This document shows, in pieces, positions 47,538 through 57,814 of a stretch of DNA of 64,000 nt. Source of the stretch: Tubiluchus corallicola. Its lineage: Eukaryota > Priapulida > Priapulimorpha > Priapulimorphida > Tubiluchidae. Numbering within the stretch: the first letter of the stretch is position 1; the number at the start of each line of letters is the position of its first letter. The stretch covers positions 27,870 to 91,869 of the forward strand of contig JAQGDQ010000521.1 of NCBI GenBank assembly GCA_030141605.1. The letters run 5' to 3'. The translations under genes and the position numbers were made by a program. The notes beneath the pieces are model-generated. The model searched no databases. It was not told where the DNA came from and was given only the letters and a program-made list of their open reading frames with translations.

Positions 47538-50500
47538 ATGGAGAATTTGAGGAGGCATTTTCCGTTCACTGCCTCCAGTTCTTATAAAGTCTCCAATTTG
47601 AAATCTGCATCTCCATTACCGTCTCCAGCACAGAGCCGTTCTCAGTTTCACACATCCCTTCCCAATAGTCTTCATTCTGATGTTCAAGACCTTCTTCTGC
47701 TACTTGGAAATTTTGTTAAAGAATTGAACGCGTTATACGGGGCTGGCTCCCATCTAGCGCAGAAACTCTCGGATATGTTGAAGCACACGCCATACTGTGA
47801 TACTGCTGGTCAGTTGAAACAGGCCGTTTCCAATCTCTGCCAGGCAGTTAATGCCTCTGGAAGACGGTTCCGAGAAGATGCCGAGGGGTCTTTGAAAAGC
47901 CTTCAGACAAAGTTAAAATCTCAAAACCGTGAGGATCATTATTCACCAGCAAATCTGCAGGTAAAGTAAATCATTTGTCTCAGAAAGCATTTGGAAAGTT
48001 GGTGCTACTAGTTTATGTCTATTTGAAGAAGCTACAAACAGTCATGTGAGTTTAAAGTGTACAGCCAGAGCCAGTATATGAAGTTCAATATAATAGGCAT
48101 ATTGTTTCTGGACCACTCATCAAAGAGTGGCCTAGAATCTTGTCATTTTGACTTTTACATACAGGCAGTGAATTTTTTAAAATACACTCTAAATTCATAT
48201 AACTGTGTGGTTAGTTTAATAAGAATGTAGCAAACTTCTTTAAAATGTAAAATTACGCGTGTATTATAGACCACTATATAGTTTAGACTCTAGACTAGCT
48301 TGAAACAGTAACTGCATGTATATTACATTAGTAAGACAGCAGGATAATTCCTGATTTTCGATGTCAGATCCCATTCAGACAGATGCCATATTTGGGCAGA
48401 CCCACATTTGATACAGATTCGAAATGGAATCTATCTCTCCAGTTTGAAAAGCAGATGTGGACTGGTTTCTAATTATCGAACAAGAAATGTGCATTAAATT
48501 TGAAAACCTAAAATTCTAAAATTGTTAGGTGTGCGTGCATTTTTTTCACTAAATTGACTCTGTCATTTCGAAATGCACGCAGTCGACTTTGTCTTTCCTT
48601 TGCACTGTGTACGGAAACGCCAAGTCCAGACTCTACACCTGAATCACTGCTAGTTGTAAAGGTATATTACAGAATTTTATATGATATTTTTGTCATATTA
48701 TGCACTTGTTCCACCATTTGCAGGTGATTGGTCGATGTCTGGCCTCCTTCATACAGTTACAATGTCAACTATACATGTCTGCTTGTGAAACCATGCATTC
48801 ATTCTCTAAATGCCAAGATCATCGAGATCTGATTTCGTTCCAAAGCCAGACACCACGGACATGTCCTTCCTCTGTATCCACTAATCTAATCAACCCTTCT
48901 TGCGTACCGCCTACGACTAGCCAATCACTGGAGTTTTTACATTGTGTTTCTTCGTCGTCATCATTCACTACGGATCAGGAAACTGGTCATAATCACAGGC
49001 GGAATCAGATAGTTAGCGACATGGGAGTTTCATATGCAAGTCAGTCAGGAGCAGAGCAATTGTATCGCACTGACAGACGTGATAGGAGTTTGTCTCATTT
49101 CTATACGCAGTTCAATGCAGATGTTCAGCACGATGAGAGAAGTGGATTGGTTGATGAGTCACCGGTAGATAGTGGCCATATCTCACAGGGGCAAAGTAAG
49201 TGGCTTTTCTCAGTGTATTAAGAAATTATAAGTTACTGAAAGTGTCTATTGAGATAATCTTTTTTTGTACTTTGACACACTGCAAACAGAATTTTGCCGT
49301 TAATCTGCAAAACTGACTTAGTATTGATGTTTATTTCAACTGAAATCTGGCCCTTACCATTAGTCTCTAAGATGAGACACTGAACTGAAGAGTTTGCTAG
49401 TAAAAGAACAGAAATTATGTAGTGCTTCCTATTTCTGGATAACGTTGCTTGAGCATGTGGAGCTAAAGGCAGCATGTATTCCAATATTTTCATGATTAAC
49501 AATTGTAGGTTTTAATGTAGGTTATCATTTAAAAATTTCTGTTGGTTAGCCCTCCGGGTTACTTCTGTTAGGGTCTAATATCTTGAATATGGTATACCGT
49601 TATTCTAATTCCAAAAGTTTGATGCGATTGTGATTACTGATGCTTTCATTGCCGTGTTTTGAATCTCTTGAGTGCAAAATACACATTTTTTTGTTTATAT
49701 TTAGTGTTCTATTTTCACTTGTGCTGTTAGGTGGAGAAGTCACTCATGGATTCACAGAAGCTAGAAATAACTCTGGACTAACAAAGTCTCAAGAGAACTC
49801 CTCGAGTAATGACATACAGGATGTCATAGATTTTCTTTCCCGATCAGCCTTGCAGACACCTAGTAGCCAAATGCAGAATATCCCGGAGAATAGTGTGCCA
49901 CATAATCCCTCTGTAAGTTTTGCTGTGTTTAGATTCGAGACTCATTAAACAGTTTAACATGGATGTTGTCATTTTACCATTCTTACAATAAAAAAGGCTT
50001 GCTGCTTCTGTGCAGTTATACTGTAGTTTTTATAGCTAACTTTTAGCATTTTAAATTGTATTTGTAATGTGCAAACAGAATACAGTGCAGGGATAATTGC
50101 GGAAGTGTTTGAGATATCAAAATCAGTCCAAGTTATTACCTAAAACCATCTGTTGGTCTTTTAGCGTGAACTATGCTGTACATAGTGATAGCTAATATAA
50201 ATAATTGCTGAGGAATTTTGCAATTGGAATGTGAAATTAGGTATGATTTAAAAAAAACCTGCCATCTGTATCTGGGTCTTCTTTGCTGATAATAAAGATG
50301 TAATATAATGCCTTGTTCCTTGGGGTTTTATGGTTCTAAGATTTGTCTGCTCTTTTTTCAAGTCCTTAGATGAGAAATAAGCTTTTTATGTTTAACATTT
50401 GCACTTGTTGTTGAAGTTGTCATTGTCAACTAAAATAGAATTTGTTCAACTGTTAATACCAATCGGCTTGACTAATTTTTAGGAGTTTCCAGTCTGGCAT

Positions 50501-53500
50501 CGGACGCTAGCCACCTCTTACAGTAATCGTAGTGCAGAAATGCGACGTATGGAGCTTGGAGCTAAATCATCAGATCCCACACGACAGACATGGCCAAGAG
50601 CGCCACCTAGACCAGATGACCCGTTTGGCAGTGGTGGAGAAGTAAACGAACAAGACATGGTGAATAATAATACTTTTTCTTGTTCCTTTGAATCATAGTA
50701 CGATTTTTACAGTAATACTTTTATGGTATGTTACTGTTTCCATTGAATTTGGTGACTAGTAATACTTTTCTGCTACAACATTAATTAGATCCCACATTCT
50801 TGATTCTTGTAATTTCTGAATATTTTTGGTAATTTTTGGATTTGTTGCTATTTTCTTATAGAAATTGCTTATAAAATTTTATGTAAGTTTATTAAATAGT
50901 CATTCAGTGGGTAGGAAAATTCAGAGAATTGTCAGTTTGTGTATTTTGGTGTGATCTTTGATACAGATATTTTCTTGCACAAATACTATTTAAGAATTTC
51001 CACCTTTTGTAACCATTGACTTTATGTTTGTGTTAAATCTGTACAACAAAAATTTTCAGTTGAAACTTCTTCTAGTTTTTGTTTATAAAAATGCATATTT
51101 TCAGGACGACTTTAGGAATTATTGTGCCACCGTTCAGAATTTAACATGTTCACCTGGATATCCATCACAGTTTCGACAGTCTTTGTTTTCTTTCCCGTAC
51201 TCCAGTGCTATTGGTCTACAGGCCCAAAAAATATGGTCTCCACAGCAACCGAAGTAAGTATCTGATCCTTACAATTGTGTCAAAGAATCGTGCAAAACAT
51301 TGTTATACAAATATGTTTTGTGTAATTGAGCAGTGGTTCTTTGACACAGGCAACAACCTATTGTCTATGTTAAATTTGCAAATAAGCGTAACACTGTAAG
51401 TTCAAAATCTATAAAAGCCAATGTTGCTTGTAAATGAATCTGTTCTGCTGCTACGTTTTGTACGAAATAGTATTCTACTTCTTTATTTATTTTTTCTGTG
51501 ATCCGCAAAATATACAATAATACAGATAGAGTAGTATAATGTAGCACAGTGCACACTAGTAACCAGATGATAATTGCTTGCTGAGTGTCAATCTGAAATA
51601 AGAACTTAAGAACTGCCTGTTCATTTGCTATTTTTTCACTTGTTTTTTATTGCAGCCTGCCCCAGCAATGGAATGAACCAGGCAGAGAAAGAGAAAGTGG
51701 CGGAAGCTCCAGTGATGAGACATCATCCTATAATGGTCATGATAACGATGTATTTAAATGTGTTCAAAATCTGGCTGGACCAGAATCAGATGTTACAGGA
51801 CAACAAAGACGGTTAGTGTTGTTATTTAAAATAAGTAGTGGATAAATGTGTTTCTGGCCTTTGGTTTGAGTGATTTGACTGGTCTGAGCCCTAATGATGA
51901 CTGACAAGTTCTTTTTGCTTAAATTTATTGAAAAATCAAGAAACTGCCCTATGATACTATCAATTTGGCCTTAAGTTCATCTGTTTATTGGTTAATAACC
52001 TTAAGGCGTTAATTTTGAAAAAGCAGATGAGTGAAATTTTATCATTTCTGTGATATGCTGTTATATATCATTAATATATTATCCTGGTAAAGTTATGCAG
52101 AAATGGTTAATTGTTTTTTTTTCTTTATTTTAGCAGGCACAGCAGTAGTGATGGTGGTTTGGCAGAAAATCTTGCAGATGGTGGCGTGAGGCGGAAAAGT
52201 GTTGATGATCTACGTTTGGTATGTGATTGATGAATTAACAATGTCTGCTTTCAAGAGCAAATTTTGGTCTGTGGTGAATAGGACTATGGTGGTCCCAATA
52301 ATTAACAGAACTGGATGTTTTTGTCATTGAGGAATCTGACAAGCAAATACAAGTACTTGAAAGACTCAAAAGCAAAAGTTTCTGATGCTGTTGCAAAGTC
52401 TTTGAATTAATTTTTCACGATGTGGTGAAGCTTCAATTGAAAATGAATTACAGTTAGTTCTCGCTTAAAGATGCTTTGTTTTTTAACGACATTTCGTTTT
52501 AATAGCACCGATCTTTTGACAACTTTCATTCCGTTAATGATACATGTTTCATTTTAGTACTCTTAAGTACTCAAATTTTGTTTGCTGCACTTTTGCTTGA
52601 TAAAGAAACCGATACTAACAGGTATCACGGTAATAATTTGTACTACTAAGAAGTCACACGCAGGCAGTGATGATTCTTTGCTGGCCTCTCGATAATTACT
52701 GGCACTTTCGCAAAGGAATTCGTCTGATAAAATCCTCTCATGTTAGATTACTCCATTAATTATGGCAGCATTCACCTCATTTGCATTTGCACTGCTAGGA
52801 CAACACTGAGAAGCATTAAACCGAAATGGCTAGCATTAAACACGGACATGAAACTTTTGAAAATCTTGACGCTGGACTTCAATTTTTTTGTGAAAGTAAC
52901 CCAGTTAGTGAGATTTATTGTTGCTCATGCTTTACAGTGTTATAGTAAGCTGCTACAAAAATTAGTAGCAAAGTGCAACCAGTGCTAGAATTTTTTCTGA
53001 AAAACAAGCATAGAAGAAAAGAAAGAGGAAGAAGTAGCACAAGCTGTGTAAACAGAGGAAGATACATATATGCTAGAAAGAAAAATTTCAAATTTCTCTG
53101 TAAACTTTAGTTCTTTTTAGCTTTTAGTTAAAATTGCAAGGAGTGTCATAAAAGTCTTAGATTTATGAGCCAAGCATTATTATTTTTGTCTTGCAATGCA
53201 ACCAAACGTTTTCACGTAGCCAGGCATTATTACTGATTTTATGTGCCAAGCCATTTCTGATTGGTTTTGTAGGGGCCAAACGTTATTTGCACGTGGAACA
53301 CCGAATACTTTTACATCATTTACTATGGAAGGCATTGCTTCAAGTAACCAATCGTTTTCCTTAATGATGCGTTTTGCTGGAATGCATTAGTGCATTAATC
53401 GAAGATTCACTAAACATCATTTACATGTGAATTTTTATACGGCATGATAAGATCATAATAATGGCTCTGATCAATGATTACGAAGCTGTAATTTCTCAGT

Positions 53501-55398
53501 TCTCCGTATCCCATCCAAATTCAACACTCATCGTCTCTTTTGAGGGTATTAATCATGAAATAAAACAAGTCCTTAAACTAGTGAATTGTAAGTGCATATT
53601 TAAGAAGATTAAGAAGATATTCCAAAGTTGGTAGCCGCTCCATCTTATATAATTTTTCTACATTCTACTCAAAACTTTTTTCAAAATGGGGTGAGCCAGT
53701 TGTAATGTATTCAAGTATAATTAGGCCACCTGAAAAGCTAAAACTTTATTGTTGAATGTTTCAATGATTAGTATTTTCTGATGTTCTAGCTTCTAGTAAC
53801 TAGTCTCCAGTTTTTTGCCCTAATGTTCTAGCTTCTAGTAACTAGTCTCCAGATTTTTTGCCCTAATGTTCTAGCTTCTAGTAACTAGTCTCCAGTTTTT
53901 TGCCCTAATATTCTAGCTTCTAGTAACTAGTCTCCAGTTTTTTGCCCTAATGTTCTAGCTTCTAGTAACTAGTCTTCAGTTTTTTGCCCTAATGTTCTAG
54001 CTTCTAGTAACTAGTCTCCAGTTTTTTGCCCTAATGTTCTAGCTTCTAGTAACTAGTCTTCAGTTTTTTGCCCTAATGTTCTAGCTTCTAGTAACTAGTC
54101 TCCAGTTTTTTGCCCTAATATTCTAGCTTCTAGTAACTAGTCTCCAGTTTTTTGCCCTAATGTTCTAGCTTCTAGTAACTAGTCTTCAGTTTTTTGCCCT
54201 AATGTTCTAGCTTCTAGTAACTAGTCTCCAGTTTTTTGCCCTAATGTTCTAGCTTCTAGTAACTAGTCTTCAGTTTTTTGCCCTAATGTTCTAGCTTCTA
54301 GTAACTAGTCTCCAGTTTTTTGCCCTAATGTTCTAGCTTCTAGTAACTAGTCTTCAGTTTTTTGCCCTAATGTTCTAGCTTCTAGTAACTAGTCTCCAGT
54401 TTTTTGCCCTAATGTTCTAGCTTCTAGTAACTAGTCTTCAGTTTTTTGCCCTAATGTTCTAGCTTGTAGTAAATAGTATCCAGATCTTTGCCCTAAAAGT
54501 AGTCACTGTAGCATGACTTTTTGAAACTATATTTATTCTTTGCCCTGGATGCATATTTGCTTGTCGATTTTATGTGTAATTGCATATTTTGAAAATTTAT
54601 TTTGTCATTGTTGCAAGTAACCATAAATATTAGCAACACTTGTAAAAAGTTGTAAAATTGCACATAATATTCTTTTGTTTTCTGCTGTATAAAGCTACAG
54701 CTTTAAAGGAAAACCGGGGCCCATTCTTAAACCATAGCTCATAACAATCTATAAAATATTGAAGTGGAACATGTTTTTTTTGTAAGAACAACTTCTGATT
54801 TTATGTTCGCATGGTTAATTCTTTGCTGTTACGTGCATTTTTGCAATTCCTTAGTTAGACAGGCACTAAGCCACTAGCACCTTCATCTCAGAATCTTGTG
54901 CAGTAGTGGTGTACTTCAATTTCTGCTTCTGCAAATATTTGCAACACGCTTGTGAAATGTTTGTACTGCTGAAAATAGTGTTCAGTTATGATGTCATCAC
55001 TAACTGGGCTCACCGGCCACTAATTAGGTTAATTATCATAAACAACTGGCATTATTGTAGATGTTAAAATGCATGCTTTTTACCATACTTCATAGTGGGG
55101 TAGGATTTGAAAAATCATCTTGTTTTCCTTTATTTATAATTAAAGTTGAGGCATTTTTTACACATATAGAAATACTTATGTGGTTTTGCAATTCAAAACT
55201 TTATGTTTTGAATTGCAAAGCCAATATATCAAAAATTTGCTTTGTTTTTAGGAAGTAGCCAAGTACACGAACACCTGGCCTCCTAAGCAAGTGTGGAGCA
55301 AGAACAGTTCACCTGTACATATGGTGAGTAATTGGAGTGATGCTGCTGATTCCACTTCTACATTTTTCTTGCCCTCATCATTTGGACAGATTACTTGA
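47538..55398 (+). CDS. Unrecognised 595-residue protein: helical N-terminus, disordered Ser/Pro-rich rest
   Basis: Exons 47538-47960, 48724-49195, 49731-49912, 50483-50659, 51105-51253, 51656-51811, 52137-52218 and 55252-55398. All are GT-AG with joining phases. The ATG at 47538 follows a probable 5' UTR acceptor TTCCAG|G at 47477. Residues about 47-125 (DVQDLLLLLGNFVKELNALY onward) and 142-168 (IGRCLASFIQLQCQLYMSAC) form long amphipathic helices that could be a BAR/AH-type bundle. Residues 170-595 are Ser/Pro/Asn-rich with short Trp motifs (EFPVWHRTLATSY, TWPPKQVWSK) and a basophilic RRKSVDDLR site. The last exon reads through a GTGAGT-like donor to TGA at 55396, and AATAAA follows at 55730. 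No family was recognised. The helical-bundle reading is inference. Confidence 0.75.
52134..52136 (+). promoter_or_regulatory. NAGNAG tandem splice acceptor
   Basis: The acceptor of the seventh exon reads TTTTAGCAG|GC. Using the first AG adds one Arg codon without changing frame, using the second omits it. Such tandem acceptors commonly yield both isoforms. Confidence 0.6.
52451..53410. mobile_element. TIR element of the CAGTAAGTCC family, copy 3
   Basis: Left end TA|CAGTTAGTTCTCGCTTAAAG. Read inverted from the right end near 53410, the sequence passes through GCATTCCAGCAAAACGCATC and TTGAAGCAATGCCTTCCATA, matching copy 2. About 960 bp with no transposase frame. Possibly a pogo- or Tigger-derived MITE, given TA flanks. 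Confidence 0.45.
53783..54498. repeat. 42-bp tandem array, 17 copies
   Basis: Seventeen units of a 42-bp sequence (one is 43 bp) inside the last intron of the 47.5-kb gene. Each contains GTTCTAGCTTCTAGTAACTA with an 11-base palindrome CTAGTAACTAG, then a TCTC/TCAG-T6-GCCCTAAT part. The units differ by a C/T at one site (TCTCCAG or TCTTCAG) and G/A at another. The last copy is diverged. Confidence 0.95.
54825..55150 (+). repeat. Dispersed repeat X, copy 2
   Basis: Second copy of the repeat at 3080-3545, about 52 kb away in the last intron of the 47.5-kb gene, same orientation and moderately diverged. Best block: CTTTTTACCATACTTCATAG, then GGGGTAGGATTTGAAAAATC. Confidence 0.6.
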
Positions 55399-56156
55399 GT
55401 AACAACACATGCTAGCTATTGTACTTGTATTAAAGAACTTTGAATTGACATTTTTATTTCAATTAATGTACCTAAAGATTTATCTATTAATACCTTTGCT
55501 CAGTACTCAACAGTGGTAAAGGCTCGACAGTGTTCAGTTATGCTGTTTTGTAATTGCTTTTTTCCAACTTATGCTATTCTTTCTTCTTTTTTTTCTGATC
55601 ATCTCGTGTGGGGGTTGTGTGGTAGTCTTTATAGGGAGTGCTTTGTTTTGAAGAATTTTCTTAAAAAAAGTAGTTTTCTCTTTAAAAGCTTTATCATTTA
55701 CACTTAAACATTTTTTGTGACTTTGTACCAATAAATACTCTAGCATTATTTTAGCTGTTTTGTTAAAATGTGAGTAATGCCTAGCACACTGGTGGTGCTA
55801 AGCAGTTTTTGGTATTCTTGTTACTTGCTGGTATACCGATTTCTCGTATTGTGCAAACTTGTGAAGCACTTTCTATTTGACCAAAGCAGGTTATATGATA
55901 ACTACCAGTAGAATGTAAATAGTAGTTTAGGTCATTTTTTATACGAGTACAGCATCTTAGTTTGCTGCTTTGTCCATATTTAAGATTTGATTTAGGTTTT
56001 CTGTGTTCACTAGTATTACAGTATACTGCATCAACTTTTGCTTGTAACACCCCGAGTGAACTTTTGTTATAAATTGGGAATTGGGCCACTTATTTACTAG
56101 TATCACTCATTCAGTTATGAATTGCTGTAAAAGTAACATTTGTAAGTATGTCTTAA
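55399..56156. other. 3' UTR and spacer after the 47.5-kb gene
   Basis: Contains the probable poly(A) signal at 55730. The overlapping ORFs on both strands have no splice context or family resemblance. Nothing else seen. Confidence 0.4.
55730..55735 (+). terminator. Poly(A) signal of the 47.5-55.4 kb gene
   Basis: AATAAA about 330 bases past the TGA at 55396, followed by T/GT-rich sequence. Confidence 0.5.
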
Positions 56157-56180
56157 AGGAAAAGACACGTCTTGTAGTAT

Positions 56181-56560
56181 ATTGGGTTTATTTTGCTGTT
56201 ATCACTACTGCTTAGAAAAATATAAAAAGGAAATCTCAAAAAACTCTCTATAAAGCATGAATTTACACGAATACTGTATTATTAGTATGAGCAGTCGGGT
56301 AACCAGGCATTCCTTGTGGCAGGCCAGGTGGGAGATGCCATTCTCTTTGAAAATTGACATATTAGCTAACTTGAGTTTATTTTACTGCTATCGCTGCAGC
56401 TTAGAAAAATTTAACAAAGAAATTTGCAAATAAACTCTCTATAAAGCATAAATTTATACATATTGTGATGAAATTCGCAGGAGCGCTTAGGTAAACAGGC
56501 ATCCCTTGTGGCAGGTCAGATGGGAGATGTCATTCTTTTTGAAAACTATGACGTAGTTAG
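56181..56560. repeat. Diverged 189-bp direct duplication
   Basis: Two adjacent copies starting at about 56181 and 56370, sharing TTTATTTT-CTG, CTTAGAAAAAT, ACTCTCTATAAAGCAT, CCAGGCATTCCTTGTGGCAGG-like and GGGAGAT-CATTCT blocks in the same order. Divergence is appreciable, so it is older than the neighbouring 93-bp array. Confidence 0.7.
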
Positions 56561-56633
56561 TTAATTTTATGGCCTATCCTAAATGCACATTATTTAAACT
56601 AATTCAAACTTTTGTAACTAACACAATGCTCAC

Positions 56634-57085
56634 TCAGTGAACAAATCAGTTGTGTAATAAAGGTCAGTGTAGTACCTTTGACAGTGCGCTGCTTAAGCCT
56701 GCTTTTCTTTAGTTAGCCAATGACGTTCAATGAACAAATCAGTTGTGTAATAAAGGTCAGTGTGGTACCTTTGACAGTGCGCTGCTTAAGCCTGCTTTTC
56801 TTTAGTTAGCCAATGACGTTCAGTGAACAAGTCAGTTGTGTAATAAAGGTCAGTGTGGTACCTTTGACAGTGCGCTGCTTAAACCTGCTTTTCTTTAGTT
56901 AGCCAATCACGTTCAGTGAACAAGTCAGTTGTGTAATAAAGGTCAGTGTGGTACCTTTGACAGTGCGCTGCTTTTCTTTAGTTAGCCAATGACGTTCAGT
57001 GAACAAGTCAGTTGTGTAATAAAGGTCAGTGTGGTACCTTTGGCAGTGTGCTGCTTAAGCCTGCTTTTCTTCAGTTAGCCAATAA
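56634..57085. repeat. 93-bp tandem array, five copies
   Basis: Units start at 56634, 56727, 56820, 56913 and 56996. The fourth lacks ten bases. Each holds GTTGTGTAATAAAGGTCAGT and ends GTTAGCCAATGACGTT, i.e. a CCAAT box beside a CRE-like TGACGT. The last unit closes in a near palindrome CCAATAACGTCATTGG. Confidence 0.95.
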
Positions 57086-57191
57086 CGTCATTGGTTGAAA
57101 AATGAGCATGCCCAGGCATGAAGTGATTGGGCCTTTAAAGTGTTTTACCAATCATACAAGGAACCTATAACACTTTTATTGTTGACTTCCC

Positions 57192-57335
57192 AGAAGGCGT
57201 GCCTTTTCCTTTAACCGATATCAAGACTTAGCATATTTGCTCAGTATTTACTGTTTGCAGTATAGAAGGCGTGCCTTTTCCTTTAACCGATATCAAGACT
57301 TAGCATATTTGCTCAGTATTTACTGTTTGCAGTAT
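57192..57335. repeat. 72-bp tandem duplication of the transposon right end
   Basis: Two near-identical copies starting at 57192 and 57264 with AGAAGGCGTGCCTTTTCCTT. The unit contains the right inverted repeat and TTAA of the 56157-57210 element plus about 50 bases of flank, so the duplication arose after insertion. Confidence 0.9.
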
Positions 57336-57373
57336 TATCAAATTATGCTGTGCCGCTTATAGCAAACTACTTG

Positions 57374-57814
57374 AGATTGTCTATGTTGCGAATTACTGCT
57401 AGGATTGCTAGAGAATAATTGGGATGCAGAGATTGTTTATGTTGCTATATTGCGAATTACTGCTAAGACTGCTAGAGAATAATTTGGATACAGAGATTGT
57501 TTATGTAGCTATATTGCGAATTACTGCTAAGACTGCTAGAGAATAATTTGGATACAGAGATTGTTTATGTTGCTATATTGCGAATTACTGCTAAGACTTC
57601 TAGAGAATAATTTGGATACAGAGATTGTTTATGTTGCTATATTGCGAATTACTGCTAAGACTGCTAGAGAATAATTTGGATACAGAGATTGTTTATGTTG
57701 CTATATTGCGAATTACTGCTAAGACTGCTAGAGAATAATTTGGATACAGAGATTGTTTATGTAGCTATATTGCGAATTACTGCTAAGACTGCTAGAGAAT
57801 AATTTGGATGCAGA
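57374..57814. repeat. 64-bp tandem array, seven copies
   Basis: Units begin GATTGTTTATGTTGCTATAT at 57374, 57431, 57495, 57559, 57623, 57687 and 57751. The first is 57 bp and more diverged, the rest are nearly identical, pointing to recent expansion. Confidence 0.95.

Larger units (their letters stand above)
56157..57210. mobile_element. TTAA-flanked inverted-repeat DNA transposon (non-autonomous)
   Basis: The left end TTAAAGGAAAAGACACGTCT (from 56153) and the right end, read from 57214 on the other strand, TTAAAGGAAAAGGCACGCCT, are inverted repeats that differ at two positions. TTAA on both sides fits the target duplication of piggyBac- or Kolobok-type elements. It has no transposase ORF. 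The interior is made of a 189-bp duplication and a 93-bp array. Confidence 0.65.

Noticed and set aside
54700-54716. Second terminus of the TTAA element (TTTAAAGGAAAACCGGGG)
   Set aside because: Shares only the first 11 bases with the element ends and has no inverted partner nearby.
55322-55327. GTGAGT as a real donor in the last exon of the 47.5-kb gene
   Set aside because: No downstream exon could be found and the frame stays open for 23 more sensible codons to a TGA, followed by a poly(A) signal. Alternative splicing cannot be excluded.
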